DNA of 64,000 bases from Budorcas taxicolor (GCF_023091745.1 NC_068910.1:135611170-135675169); one strand, 5' to 3'. Counted from the stretch's first letter, positions 21,880 through 33,906 are shown. Program-made: numbers and translations. The notes: generated from the letters alone by a model not told the origin.

Positions 21880-23330
21880 AACCATTTTTATAGCTTTATA
21901 ATTCACATACCATTAAATTCACCAAAGTACGCAATTCAGTGGTTTTTAGTTTATTCACAAAGCTATATAATCATCACTACTATCTAAGCACAGAATATTT
22001 TCAACACAGCAAAAAGAAATCTCATACCCATTAGCAGTCCTTCCCCATTCTTCCCTTCCCCAGTTCCCTAGCAACGAGTAACCTACTTTCTATCTTGATA
22101 TATTTGCCTATTCTGGACATTACAAATAAATTAAATTATGTGATATGTGACTTTTTCTGTCTTGCCTCTTTCACTTGGCATAATTTTTTCAAGGTTCATC
22201 CATGTTGTAGCATGTGCCAAATTTCTTTCCTTTTTTATGGCTGTATAATATTCCATATATCTATACTGCATTTGTTTGTCCATTCCTCAGTTGAAGGACA
22301 TTTTGGTCTTTACTTTTTGGCTATTACTACTAATGCTGTGATGAACATTTGCATCCATATTTTTAGACAAACCTATGCATGAAAATATGCTTTCAATTTC
22401 CTTCAGTGGCATTCCCTAGGAATAGAATTGCTGGATAATACAGTAATTCTATGTTTAAAATTTCAAGGAAAGGCCAAAATGTTTTCCACAGTGACCACAC
22501 CATTTTAACATTCCTACTAGTAGAGTATGAGGGTTACAGTTTCTCCAAATCCTCACAAATGCTTTTTTTTTCTTTTTTTAAATTATAGCTATCCTAGTGG
22601 GTATGAAGTGGTAATTTGTGGGTTTTGAATAATGTTGAGTATCTTTTTATGTATTTACGTGCATTCATACAAGATCTTTAGAGGAACGTCTATTCAAATT
22701 ATTTGCCCATTTTTCAATAAGAAAATTTGTCTTTTAATCTTTGACATGTAGAGGTTCTTTATATACCCTGGAATAATGGTGCCCTAGTACAGGGGCTTCC
22801 CTGATGGCTCAGAGGTTAAAGTGTCTGCCTCCAATGTGGAGACCCGGCTTCGATCCCTGGGTCGGGAAGATCCCCCGGAGAATCCCCTGGAGAAGGAAAT
22901 GGTAACCCACTCCAGTATTCTTGCCTGGAGAAGCCTGGTAGGCTACAGTCCATGGGGTTGCAAAGAGTCGGACACGACTGCATGACTTCACTATTCACTA
23001 TTGAAGTACAACATTTTTTAACTTGATGAAGTCAAATTTATCTATTTCTTATTTATCAGTTGAAGTTTTGGTGTCATATTTGAGAAATCATTTCCTAATC
23101 CGAGATCATAAAGATTTATTCCTTTGTTTTTTTCTCAGAGTCTTAGTTTTAGGTTTTACATTTAGGTCTATGGTCATTTGGAGATAAGTTTTGTTTAGGG
23201 TATAAGGTAGGGGCCCAACTTCATTTTTTCTCATGAAGATATACACATGAATTAATTTTCAAAATTTCTTCTTCAAAATTCTGCCAATTATTTTCTTATG
23301 AGATTTTTAAAAGAGATTGGATTAGAAACT
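21880..23330 (-). repeat. Long L1M fragment, antisense, split by Bov-tA
   Basis: Continuous antisense L1 text: TTCACATACCATTAAATTCA, CATACCCATTAGCAGTCC, TTGCCTATTCTGGACATTAC, AGGTTCATCCATGTTGTAGC, AATGCTGTGATGAACATTTG, and past the SINE TTGATGAAGTCAAATTTATC and GTTTTACATTTAGGTCTATG. About 1.25 kb of LINE in all. Confidence 0.85.
22796..22988 (+). repeat. Bov-tA SINE inside L1
   Basis: GGCTTCCCTGATGGCTCAGA to GACACGACTGCATGACTTCA. A short duplication AGTACA flanks it. An extra CCCCGGAGAAT-like repeat lies at 22873-22884. Confidence 0.9.
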
Positions 23331-23984
23331 CAAACTATTTTCTATGTCACTTGGCTGCTGTTCCCTTTTTTTTACTTAAAAAGTGTTTTTTGTAGTGTCT
23401 ACTCTGTCATATTTTAATTAACAAACCTTCTTTTTGTGCTCCTGTTTGCTAAATTTGTAAAGTCATTGAATAAAGAGTCTATTTCCAGTATTTCTAATCT
23501 ATTTTTTTCTTATTAAGAAAAAAGCCATTTAATTAATGTGTCTTGAATATGCAGTATAGGCACATTGTACAAAATTCAAAAGACATAAAACATAATGAAG
23601 AAGTTATTGGCTTTTTAGAAACACATCTGTTCTTGTTTTATTTTTGCCAGTTTTTATTTCTTAGTTTTGTATCTGTGTAATGCACGTTATTCACAGAGCT
23701 AGATGAGTAGTGGGAAGGATAGGAGAGAAGCCCTGACAGTGAAATGACAATGGAAAGGAAAGAGGGAGGGTTTGGGAGCAGTGAAGAGTTCAGTTTGAAG
23801 GGAGCACAACCTGTGCATTGAAGTCTACTGGGAGGCAAGGCTGGAAAGGTGGGTTGGGGACCATCTGTGGACTTTGGAATAAAACGTGAGAGAAGGTAAG
23901 CTGAAGATTTTGAACATTACTCTCTTAGCAATGTAGTCTTTGAAGATGTTTATCGGCAAAAAACAAAATGAACACTGTACTCTC
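23331..23984. other. Unassigned sequence
   Basis: AT-rich, possibly the far end of the L1 before it. Purine-rich sequence at 23700-23770. No gene seen. Confidence 0.35.
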
Positions 23985-24690
23985 CATCAGTCAGTTAGTT
24001 CAGTCGCTCAGTCGTGTCCGACTCTTTGTGACCCCATGGACTGCAGCACGCCAGGCTTCCCTATCCATCACCAACTTGCGGAGCTTGCTTAAACTCATAT
24101 CCATGGAGTCAGTGATGCCATCCAACCATCTCATCCTCTGTCGTCCCCTTCTCCTCCTGCCTTCAATCTTTCCCAGCATCAGGGTCTTTTCAAATGAGTC
24201 AGTTCTTTGCATCAGGTGGCCAAAGTATTGGAGTTTCAGCTTCAGCATCAGTCCTTCCAATGAATATTCAGGACTGATTTCCTTTAGGATGGACTGGTTG
24301 GATCTCCTTGCAGTCCAAGGGTCTCTCAAGAGTCTTCTCCAACACCACAGTTCAAAAGCATCAATTCTTCTGCGCTCAGCTTTCTTTATAGTCCAACTCT
24401 CACATCCATACATGACTACTGGGAAAACCGTAGCCTTGACTAGATGGCAAAGTAATGTCTCTGCTTTTGAATATGCTGTCTAGATTGATTATAACTTTCC
24501 TTCCAAGGAGTAAATGTCTTTTAATTTCATGGGTTCAATCACCATCTGCAGTGATTTTGGAGCCCAGAAAAATAAAGTCTGTCACTGTTTCCATTGTTTC
24601 CCCATCTATTTGCCATGAAATGATGGGACTGGATGCCATAATCTTAGTTTTCTGAATGTTGAGTTTTAACCCTACTTTGTCCTCTAGGAA
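23985..24690 (-). mobile_element. BovB LINE fragment, antisense (about 700 bases)
   Basis: Starts with CAGTCAGTTAGTTCAGTCGC and reads back through the BovB 3' end. The encoded minus-strand peptide at 24000-24413 holds MYGCESWTIKKAERRRIDAF and FELWCWRRLLRDPW, the region after the reverse-transcriptase core. The frame is broken at 24416-24480, and the 5' part including the RT catalytic motif is missing. The + strand open frame over the same bases is an antisense shadow. Confidence 0.93.
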
Positions 24691-24913
24691 GTACTACACT
24701 GTGGTCTAGGAAAGTTAATATATTTCAAATAGCCCAAAGGGAGAAGATTTGTAGTCTAGGCTCATCAAAAGCTTTCTGTCTCAACTCAACACTCTCCCCC
24801 TTGTTCTACCTTGATCTCCTTATTTATTTTTTTTAAAGTCATTTATTGATTTAATTATGAAAGCAATGATCTACATAGTTGTTAGTTTTCTTTTAACCTC
24901 TTTTATCAGGCCT

Positions 24914-25195
24914 ATTTCGGAGGAGGCAATGGCACCCCACTCCAGTACTCTTGCCTGGAAAATCCCATGGATGGAGGAGCCTGGAAGGCTGCAGTTCATG
25001 GGGTCGTGAAGAGTCAGACACGACTGAGTGACTTCACTTTCACTTTTCACTTTCATGCATTGGAGAAGGAAATGGCAACCCACTCCAGTATTCTTGCCTG
25101 GAGAATCCCAGGGACCGGGGAGCCTGGTGGGCTACCGTCTATGGGGTCGCACAGAGTCTGACACGACTGAAGCGACTTAGCAGCCGCAGCAGCAG
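24914..25195 (+). repeat. Bov-A2 dimeric SINE
   Basis: First monomer GAGGCAATGGCACCCCACTC to GACTGAGTGACTTCACTTTC, linker CACTTTTCACTTTCATGC, second monomer TTGGAGAAGGAAATGGCAAC to GAAGCGACTTAGCAGC, then an (AGC)-like tail. Confidence 0.93.
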
Positions 25196-26194
25196 ACCTT
25201 TATGCTGATTCTAAGTCAGATGTTTCAGATATTTCTGGCAAAGATTGATTTTTAGTGTCAGTCTGCATTAAAATACTCCGTTTTGTTGCCTGCTCCTTAG
25301 AGGTTCCTCTTCCACCCTGGTGGTGGAAAGGGGCCATTCCCCAAAGGCACCTGGCTCCCTGGGTTTGTAGCATTCTCCCACCAGGGGGCAGCAGCGCCAC
25401 ACTTCAGATTCTCAGGGAAGGGTGGGGTGGTGTGGGGTGCCCTTCGGGGAGGAGCTCACAGAAGGAAACCCATAAAAAGTGGAAAAAGTTAACTAGTTCC
25501 TCGTCCCATTTTAGAGCTAAACCCACAGCCTGCCGTGGGTTGAGCCACAAACAGTCTTTTCTGTAAAGCTAACAAAATCTTTTCTTCTGGAGGGAGGAGG
25601 ATGCTCTCCATACTTTTGAGGACCTTTTGTTTGTTTGTTTTTTAATCCCTTTCTCCTAATTCTTTGCCCTCTGCTTTTGCTAATGAAAGTTCTAGTTCCT
25701 CCAGCTTCTCTTTTCCATTCTTTCCTCCAGTTTCCCACCACCGTGCTTTATGGGTCCATTTAGATACTCACCTTGATACTGGGTCACTCTGGCAAGAAGA
25801 GATGCAGCATGAGGGAGGAGCAAGCTGGCTGGCTTCCTGAGCTCCTTTCCTCTCCAGGGGCATCATTTTCAGATTAGATTAGAGACTCCCATTACCTCTG
25901 TGCAAAGGCCTCTGGCGCTATCTCACACATCGTCCTGTCCCATTCACTTGTGATCCTCTGCCCCGAAAGGATGAGAACAGAGGCACCACCCTTGCGATCT
26001 GGCCTGTAGTGTCCTACACCTGCATGCCACGGGGGGAAGGAATACCTGGGGGCAGAGTTAGGGATCAAGGCACAGTGATGGGGGACAGTTTTGCAAAGGT
26101 CCCAAAAGACGATGACCCTAATACCGTCTCCATGTTTTCCCCAGATCCACAGTGTCAATGCCTTTACACAGCATGGCCACCCTGGCTTCTCACA
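25196..26194. other. Unassigned, moderately GC-rich sequence
   Basis: Open frames on both strands (25200-25741, 25892-26296) overlap each other and a MIR, and show no domain. No promoter-like CpG density. Confidence 0.4.
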
Positions 26195-26415
26195 GTGGAG
26201 GTGGTGTGGTGCAGTAGGAAGCACGTGGGACCAGGACACAAGCCATATGCTTGATTGCACTGCTTGTGTGGTTTGGGGCAAGTCACTTACCTTCAAGCCT
26301 CAGCTTTCTCCTCTGCAAATGGATATTGATAGTACTCTCTATAACTACCTTACAGAGTTGAGATAGTCAAGTAAGATAATGATATGAAAAGGTTTTATAA
26401 ACAATAGAATGCTTC
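26195..26415 (+). repeat. MIR SINE
   Basis: GTGGTGCAGTAGGAAGCACG, GGGGCAAGTCACTTACCTTC, CTCCTCTGCAAATGGATATT and GAGTTGAGATAGTCAAGTAA follow the MIR consensus order nearly end to end. Confidence 0.85.
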
Positions 26416-26620
26416 CAAAGCATCATTTGTTATGAGAGCACTTTGGTTTCTGTTTCATGGGCACAGAATCTGGTATTGGGACACAGGTATTCTTGAGGGT
26501 TCCAGGGCTATTGAGAGACAAGTCAGGACAGAACCCAGTGGGATTACTTCTGGTGATTTCTTGGCTTTTAGCCCTCTGTGAGAGGAAGTGTGTCTTTTTT
26601 ATCTTGGGCCTAGGGAAACT

Positions 26621-27101
26621 TTGCCAACAAAGGTCCGTCTAGTCAAGGCTATGGTTTTTCCTGTGGTCATGTATGGATGTGAGAGTTGGACTGTGAAGAA
26701 AGCTGAGCACAGAAGAATTGATGCTTTTGAACTGTGGTGTTGGAGAAGACTCTTGAGAGTCCGTTGGACTGCAAGGAGATCCAACCAGTCCATTCTGGAG
26801 GAGATCAGCCCTGGGATTTCTTTGGAGGGAATGATGCTGAAGCTGAAACTCCAGTACTTTGGCCACCTCATGTGAAGAGTTGACTCATTGGAAAAGACTT
26901 TGATGCTGGGAGGGATTGGGGGCAGGAGGAGAAGGGGATGACAGAGGATGAGATGGCTGGGTGCCATCATTGACTCGATGGATGTGAGTCTGAGTGAACT
27001 CCGGGAGTTGGTGATGGACAGGGAGGCCTGGCGTGCTGTGATGCATGGGGTCGCAAAGAGTCGGACACGAGTGATCGACTGAACTGAACTGAACTGAACT
27101 G
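26621..27101 (+). mobile_element. BovB LINE, 5'-truncated, with target duplication
   Basis: Begins TTGCCAACAAAGGTCCGTCT and ends in CTGAACTGAACTG. The 9-base AGGGAAACT occurs at 26612-26620 and 27102-27110, so both insertion ends are defined. It encodes only the region after the RT core (MYGCESWTVKKAEHRR, FELWCWRRLLRV), stopping at TGA near 26873. Non-functional. Confidence 0.93.
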
Positions 27102-27110
27102 AGGGAAACT

Positions 27111-27939
27111 AATAGGAAGATCTGCCTCTTGAATTCTGGGTCTGGACAGGATCACCAAAGGGTCAATGGTCTTAGGCCATTTCCTTATCCCTCACCTGAG
27201 GTTGCATCTAAACCACTCCAGATAGATAAGAATGAATACGGCATACAATCTGTTGGTTAAGTATTTCTGGGGAGATTCCATATTTCCATATACTCTCCTG
27301 GCAATTCAGAATCAAGTATATTTTGCAGTGAATTCTTACTTGTATTTATTTATTTATTTAGCCTTTTTTTTCCTGCCATTGAAGGTTTTGAATACTTCAA
27401 GGGAAGGGAAAGCATACATTCATCTTTGCATCCCATCTAAGCCCAGTACAGAGTGACACTGGGGTGCAGTGTGTTGGGCTGAACGGTACTGTTCTGTCCT
27501 CACCAGAACTAGGAAATATGCTGGTCACTGTTCTTTGCCAGTTTTGCATGGAGTATTTGCAAAGCTCAAAACAAATATTGCAGTAATTTGACTTGCAGCT
27601 TCTCTCCTAGTCCTCCCTCCTGTGGAGACTGACCAGGATGGGGGTAGAAACTGTCAAGACTGAGCTCCCTGTTTCTGCTCAAGAAATGCCTTGTGATGGC
27701 TTGGCTTGGGCTCCCCTCCCTTAACTTATCAAATGAGATCAGCCACTGAAGGAAATTAGTTTCTCCAGATTGTGAGAGACAGGAAGCAGCACTGAGAAAC
27801 AGTGTCCCAGGAGGGAAGCCAGAGAATGAGCTCAAGGCCAAACCCAGTTAGTGCCTGGTCCAGGCCCCTTTCCCTGCAGCCCTATCCTGCCCTTATCACT
27901 TCCAGACCCTTCTCTCCTTTCCCTGGGTCCTGGCATGTG
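27111..27939. other. Unassigned sequence
   Basis: Contains a short (TATT)n stretch at 27340-27360. No gene recognised. Confidence 0.4.
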
Positions 27940-28160
27940 AGGCTGAAAGAGACTGTAGAAAACATCCAGGCTAGCACTCCCAAGCCTTCCAGCCTGTGTT
28001 TGATGCTTCCAGAGAGGGGAATTTTGCTGCCTCCCCAAGGAATCAGCTCTATTTTTGCCTTTCATCCAGTTGAAATCTGCCTCCTCCAGCATCTCCTCGG
28101 GCCTGCCAGAACCTCTCTCCTTCCTCCATGGGAGAGCCCTTCAGTTACCTTACCCTCCAA
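27940..28160 (+). repeat. Probable CR1/L3-type ancient LINE relic
   Basis: CAAGCCTTCCAGCCTGTGTT, TTTGATGCTTCCAGAGAGGGG, GCTGCCTCCCCAAGG and GTTGAAATCTGCCTCC follow the order of the 3' part of amniote CR1/L3 elements as I remember them. No alignment was possible. The 127-codon frame over it is not taken as a gene. Confidence 0.5.
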
Positions 28161-28484
28161 TCTGACGCCCCAGGAGACGTCCTGATAAAGACATCAGTTT
28201 TTCAGAAACTTACAGTCCCAAAGGGCATCCAAGCTGGAACCTAAGCAGGAAGGAAATACTGAGAACAATGCCGTTGGTGGTCCCTTTCCTTGCCTAGGAG
28301 ACCTGCTGTTTACTGTGACCTTTACCTACTGTTTTTGCTCCCCTCTGTGTGCTCAGTGTCTTCTGCAAGAATTTTTTCCCATTCAGTTCACTTTATTAAT
28401 TTTTGCTAAAATATTTAAAAGTGTATTTTAAGACATCATTACATTCTGCCCTTAAGTACTTCAGTATGCATCTTTTTTAAAAAA
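28161..28484. other. Unassigned sequence
   Basis: Nothing recognised. Confidence 0.35.
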
Positions 28485-29017
28485 CAGTGGAACAATAACT
28501 TTATTTTATTTTTAATAAATTTTAAAAATTGAAGTAAATAGTTGATTTACAATGTTCTGTTAGTTTCAGGTGTACAACAGAGTGATTAAGTTGCATGTAT
28601 ATACATATATATATTCCTTTTCAGGTTCTTTTCCCTTATTGATTGTTAACAAAATATTGAGTTTAGTTCTCTGTGCTGTACCGTTGCTCCTTGTTGGTTG
28701 TCTATAGTAATATACATATGAATATATAGTAGTGTACATCTTTTAGGGCTTCCCAGGTGGCTCAGTAGTAAAGAATCCACCTACAGTGCAGAAGACACAG
28801 GAGCTGTGGGTTCAATCGATGCTTGGGGAAGCTCCCCTGGAGAAGGAAATGGCAATCCACCTCCCAGGCAAGTATTCTCCCAGGCAAGTATTCTTGCCTG
28901 GGAAACCCTATGGACAGAGGAGCCTGGGAGGCACTGAGTAGTGACTAAACTACAACATACATATGTTAATCCCCAAATCCTACTTCACACTCCCATTTCT
29001 TTCACCTTTGCTAACCA
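28485..29017 (-). repeat. L1 3' UTR, antisense, split by Bov-tA and cut by BovB
   Basis: TTGATTTACAATGTTCTGTTA, GTTTCAGGTGTACAACAGAG and TTTAGTTCTCTGTGCTGTAC precede the SINE. ATACATATGTTAATCCCCAA follows it. Matches a ruminant L1 3' UTR in reverse. Confidence 0.8.
28743..28955 (+). repeat. Bov-tA SINE with an internal tandem duplication
   Basis: AGGGCTTCCCAGGTGGCTCA to GGAGCCTGGGAGGCAC. The 18-base CTCCCAGGCAAGTATTCT at 28861-28878 is repeated at once in 28879-28896, a local slip. Confidence 0.88.
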
Positions 29018-29760
29018 CACCCTTATGGCAGATTGTGAAGAAGAACTAAAGAGCCTCTTGATGAAAGTGAAACAGGAGAGTGAAAACGTTGGCTTAAAGC
29101 TCGACATTCAGAAAACAAAGATCATGGCATCCGGTCCCATCATTTCATGGGAAATAGATGGGGAAACAGTGGAAAAGTATCAGACTGTATTTTTCTGGGC
29201 TCCAAAATTACTGCAGACGGTGATTGTAGCCATGAAATTAAAAGACACTTGCTCCTTGAAAGAAAAGCTATGACCAACTAGACAGTATATTAAAAAGCAG
29301 AGACATTACTTTGCCGTCTAGTCAAGGCTATGGTTTTTCCAGTAGTCATGTATGGATGTGACAGTTGGACTATAAAGAAAGCTGAGTGCAGAAGAATTGA
29401 TGCTTTTGAACTGTGGTATTGAAGAAGACCTTTGGACTGCAAGGAGATCCAACCAGTCCATCCTAAAGAAGATCTGTCCTGGTTGTTCATTGGAAGGACC
29501 GATGTTGAAGCTGAAATTCCAATATTTAGGCCACATGATGAGAAGAGCTGACTCATTGGAAAAGACCCTGATTCTGGGAAAGATTGAGGGCAGGAGGAGA
29601 AGGGGATGACAGAGGATGAGATGGTTGGATGGCATCACCGACTCAATGGACATGGGTTTGGGTGGACTCCGGGGGTTGGTGATGGACAGGGAGGCCTGGT
29701 GTGCTGATTCATGGGGTCTCAAAGAGTCGGATATGACTGAGTGACTGAACTGAACTGAAC
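29018..29760 (+). mobile_element. BovB LINE fragment (about 740 bases)
   Basis: Begins just after the YADD motif, with CCTTATGGCAGATTGTGAAG, and ends in GAACTGAACTGAAC. The coding frame at 29018-29273 (SLLMKVKQESENVGLKLDIQ, KTKIMASGP) breaks at TGA 29271-29273 and is then shifted. A deletion of about 10 bases lies near 29425. Non-functional. It is inserted next to antisense L1 sequence. Confidence 0.93.
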
Positions 29761-29984
29761 ATATAAATTATCTTTAACTTTTTATCTAATCTATTACGAA
29801 TATCTCAGACACAATCAACAGAAAACAAAACACACAACTGCTTATACTGAAACATTTAAAATTTTATTTTTACCTAAAAATTAAAAAATAAAAATCTTCT
29901 AGATGAAATTAAGGCCTAAAATTTGAGTAAGAAAATCTGGAGTTGATCGAAACAATGGCCGTAAAGGAAAATCCACAGTGGGTG
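29761..29984. other. Unassigned AT-rich sequence
   Basis: No element recognised. Confidence 0.35.
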
Positions 29985-30540
29985 TATCAGTTAAAGCATT
30001 TTCAGCAGCAAGGAACAGAAAGTTCAACTGAACTGGCTAAAAAGGGGCAGTGGAAGGGGATTTAATGGCTTGTATAATAGTAAAATCCATACCTAGCTCA
30101 TTCAGATGTAATTTAATCAGGGCTTCCATTCAGTTTCCATGGAGGCCTATAGGTCCTGTCCTCCTGTATGTGGTGGCTTAGCCTTCTGCCAGGATTCTAC
30201 CTCACGGCAACAAAATGGCTGCAGTACTTCCCAGCTTCACATCTTCATATCATACCAGTCAATGGAAGAGAAGAGAACTGCTTTCCCCAAACACCCCACC
30301 AAAAGTCTTTTTCCAACTGACCCGAATCAAGTCACATCCTAACCCCTGCAATAACTGTTCACTGGAGTTGAGATTTTGCTGATGACCCCTGACTTGAGCC
30401 ATGGTCCTTTCTTAAGCCAGGGATGGATGGGGTTAGTTTTCCTCACATCTCCTGCACTGGCTGGTGGATATATGGTTCCCAGACAAAAGTTGGGGTACTC
30501 ACCAGGAATTAGGAAATGGACGGGGGGTAGGGGGACAATC
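29985..30540 (+). repeat. Unassigned ancient repeat, copy 1
   Basis: AGCAAGGAACAGAAAGTTCAAC, GATTTAATGGCTTGTATAAT, AACAAAATGGCTGCAGTACT and AGTTGAGATTTTGC. The same ordered landmarks occur again at 51250-51730 on the same strand. I recognise the text as a widespread eutherian repeat but do not name the family. The right half past 30250 is less certain. Confidence 0.5.
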
Positions 30541-30661
30541 ACAATGTCACTGAACGTGGCAGATATTTTATTAAAATTTGATATAGATCTGATACAGATA
30601 AATAAACCAAGAAATGAGACAAAACTAAATTTTAAAATATAAATGAAAGATAATTGAGCCT

Positions 30662-30925
30662 TTAAAAAGTATTTATTTGCTTATTTGGCTGCACTGGGTC
30701 TCTGTTGCTGCGCAGGCTTCACTCCAGTCGCGGTGAGTGGGGGCTACTCATCATTGCTGTCTCCAGGCTTCTCACTGGGGTAGCTTCTCTGGCAGCAGAG
30801 TACAGGCTCTTGGCGTGCGGACTTCAGGAGCTGTGGCGCATGAGCTTAGCTGCTCCACCGCACGTGGGAGCCTCCCAGACCAGGGACGGAACCCATGTCC
30901 CCTGCACTGGCAGTCAGATAAAAGA
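30662..30925 (-). repeat. CHR-type SINE
   Basis: TTATTTGGCTGCACTGGGTC to CCCTGCACTGGCAGTCAG, missing the last bases of the head. Confidence 0.88.
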
Positions 30926-30999
30926 ATTGACTCTAGTGAAAAATATTTCAGTTGAATAAAGCACATTTTATTTTAAAATAAAATAAAAATGGATAAAAA

Positions 31000-32170
31000 T
31001 GGAGATGTTGCAAATGAGTGTCATAGAAAGACACTCATCATCACTTGACACTTGATCACCTTGATCAAGAAATTAAATTGATTTGGTGGTGTTTGTTCCA
31101 GAAAACACATTCCTGATGAAAATCAACCAATGTTGGTATTATTTATTTGAATTGCTAGTATGAAAAACCTCCTTGGGCACAAAATGGCAGGGACAGAAAT
31201 ATTCTTTAGCCTCCTAGTGACGACTGCCTTTTTGAGGTGCTCATGAGCCATCTCATCAATATTCCATTTTGGTTCTGGGACTGGCAATAAATTCAATGGC
31301 TGTGATGTGTGCAAGTGAATTTGCTCACTCTTTTGAAAATTGTAATAAGTGTCTGTCTCCAGAGGTTTGTCATTTAGACAATGCCTCAAGGATAATTCAG
31401 CTGGAAGTCTCCTGATACTCTGGAAAGTAATTTGTCTGGTTAGATTCTTGGAATTCATAGAGAAACACTGGGAGTGTCTTTACAATTTTCCCTTTCACCT
31501 CGGATAAACTTCTCTTCTGGGCCTTTCTGTTCTAAGAACATTCCCTGTGACACAGAAAACAGAAGCAAAATACAAATTAAGTTCCTCTTTCTCTCTGTCA
31601 CCCACCAACATGACAACATTGACCACAAATATCGTATCCCTTTTTTGCTTCGAATATGACTTTATGAAGCACTTTACAGGCCTCAATTCACGAGAGGCTT
31701 TCACTTTCTCAAAAGCACGTTAGGCAGTTGTTCCACCTTCTTGTGCTCATCATTGTTCCTGCTCTGCTCTGTCCATCTTAGGCTTACTTTCTCTCACAAT
31801 CAAATAACCAAACATATATATAACCGTGTGATCTCTAAGTCCCTTCTCCTTTTTCACTGATTTGAGATTTCACAGGTAAAAGGAGATGTTCTTAAGCAGA
31901 TACCAAATTCTTGAGCATCTTTCTCAAGTTTCAAGCCACGGAAATGGAAAAACAATTCTTTTAATTGTTAAAATCTGGGGAACACATTTAACAGTGTCCT
32001 AGCATTTCTCTATCACAAACTTTAAGAAGACACAGTTGCTCTTTCCCAAGGTTCCTGTCACTTCCACTCTGCCAACCAATTCCTCCTTTTGGCCAAATTT
32101 AGGTTCAGAGTGGCAGTTCCCCTTATTACTTCCTCTGCTCTTTGGAAGATGAAATTGTCAGCAAGCAATA
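31000..32170. other. Repeat-poor island with a minus-strand open frame
   Basis: I recognise no interspersed repeat here. A perfect small hairpin, GAGTGTC ATAGAAA GACACTC, lies at 31016-31036. A 111-codon minus-strand frame (31123-31458) runs through without matching any family I know. It has no clear splice donor, and its ATG is preceded by a stop 24 bases upstream, so I do not call it a gene. Confidence 0.4.
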
Positions 32171-32174
32171 ATAT

Positions 32175-32330
32175 CAGCTAAGGTCTACTGAGCTCTTGAT
32201 GTGTGCAAGACACCTTTCCTAGGAGGAAACTGAGGCCCAGAGAAACTAAATACCTTGCTCAGGTTCATCCACCTGACAGGTGCCAGAGTCTGACTCCAGA
32301 GCCCACGTTCTGTCCCAGGTTAAAAGTGCA
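32175..32330 (-). repeat. MIR fragment, antisense
   Basis: CTACTGAGCTCTTGATGTGT, GGAAACTGAGGCCCAGAGA and CAGAGTCTGACTCCAGAGCC are the antisense MIR order. Confidence 0.8.
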
Positions 32331-32817
32331 TATTGCCCGGTCTAGTTTGAGCTGTGTGGACTTCCAGCCAGCCCAAGCAAGAGCTCCTGTCAGCATCTCC
32401 CCGCCTCCACGCCGCTTTTGTGACGTGGAGAGGCTTTGCTCCATTTCCTGCATCTGTTGTGGGAGCTGTGGTAATTCCCACCGCAACATCCTTTCTGGAT
32501 CTCTCCCCTCCTTCCACCCTCAGCTTTCGCTCCTTGTGACCTACAACCCAATACCCTCTTGGTTGTTGAGTTTTCCTTAGTAAAGCCCTTACCAGGGTTA
32601 CCGAACAGGGTTCCTTGGTTTCCTCCCAGGATGTCCGCATCCTCTCCACTCACAAGTCACTCAGAGAGGCTTTTCTCCTTTTTTCCCTCTGCCTGTGGAC
32701 CATTTTGCACTCATTACAGACTTTGCTGCCAGAAGGATAATGGTGGCATGTCCCTGGGGGCCATCTGCTGTTGGTGATGGGTTTCTAAGAGGAAAGGTTA
32801 TCTCCTGTGGATTCTCC
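32331..32817. other. Unassigned GC-richer sequence
   Basis: Open frames of 60-125 codons on both strands overlap one another. No domain or family recognised. Confidence 0.35.
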
Positions 32818-32950
32818 TTTTAACCCCTGGAGAGAGAAATGGCCACCTATTCCAGTACTCTTGCCTGGAAAAGTCCCTGGACAGAGGAGCCTGGTGGGCT
32901 ATAGTCCATGAGGTCGCAGAGTCAGACGAAACTGAGCACATACACGCACA
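32818..32950 (+). repeat. Bov-A SINE monomer
   Basis: GGAGAGAGAAATGGCCACCT to CAGACGAAACTGAGCACATAC. Confidence 0.85.
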
Positions 32951-33124
32951 TGCTTCTTTAAACATTTCTGTTCTTTTTATTTTTTCTAAATTTAAGTCAC
33001 CTTTGAGAATGCCTCCCTTTGGGGTTTTTAAAGTTATCTTGTTCCAATTAAACTGCTGCCCAAGCCTGCGTTCCTTTCCATAGCCATTGAAAGTATATCT
33101 GACTTTAACCTCAAGTAAAAACCT

Positions 33125-33300
33125 AAGAATCATAATAAAAACAACTAACACTTATTGAGTCCTTAAAATACATCAGGCTTTGTTCTGAGGGCTTACAGTA
33201 TTAGCTTATTTAGCTTTCTCAGAACAGTTCTATTAAGTAGCTACCATTATAATCAACAAATGAGGAAACAGAGGCGCAAAGAAGCCATGCAACTACAGTG
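33125..33300 (-). repeat. MIR fragment, antisense
   Basis: CTAACACTTATTGAGTCC, TTCTGAGGGCTTACAGTATT, AATGAGGAAACAGAGGCGCA-type text. Antisense MIR. Confidence 0.75.
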
Positions 33301-33898
33301 TGGCTCATTTCTACTGAAACCTAACATGGAACAAAGCCTATATGGATCTGTTTCTTTCACAAACTTCTGTTAATTATGTTCAGCCAATCTGTATGATTGA
33401 AGGGATCCTAAGATGAAAAAAGTATCATTTCATTGAAATGGCCTTAAATTCAGTGTTACCAAATTTAACCTATAAACCACTATAGAGAGTGTGTTAGAGA
33501 GTATTATTTTTCTGTTAACAATTCCAGTTATAATATTTGTTATTAAACTTATATAGAATTGTAGTTTCAGGATAGCTTAAGTGGTAGTTATAATCCAAAC
33601 TATAAACATTTCTATCACATAATCATAAACTAGCTCCCTCAATTCTTATTGTTAAAATTTGGTTTCACATTATTTCACCTATAAAAATGTATTGGTTATT
33701 AATTTCTTCACTAATATTTTTTACATGTTTCAAATATTTCAGTTTTTCCTGTATTATTATCAAGTTTGGGGCCTACATTTTACTCCTATTCTTTTTTGTG
33801 TTTCCAGGTCTAACTTATCCTAAAGTATACCCACTAAAAAACATGATCTCAGAATAAAAGACACTACTGTCTCTGAAAATAATTCTATCACTCTGTTC
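33301..33898. other. Unassigned AT-rich sequence
   Basis: No gene or repeat that I can support. Confidence 0.4.
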
Positions 33899-33906
33899 CT
33901 TGAGTG

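Noticed and set aside
28861..28896. 18-base direct repeat as a possible regulatory tandem
   Set aside because: It is a slip duplication inside a Bov-tA.
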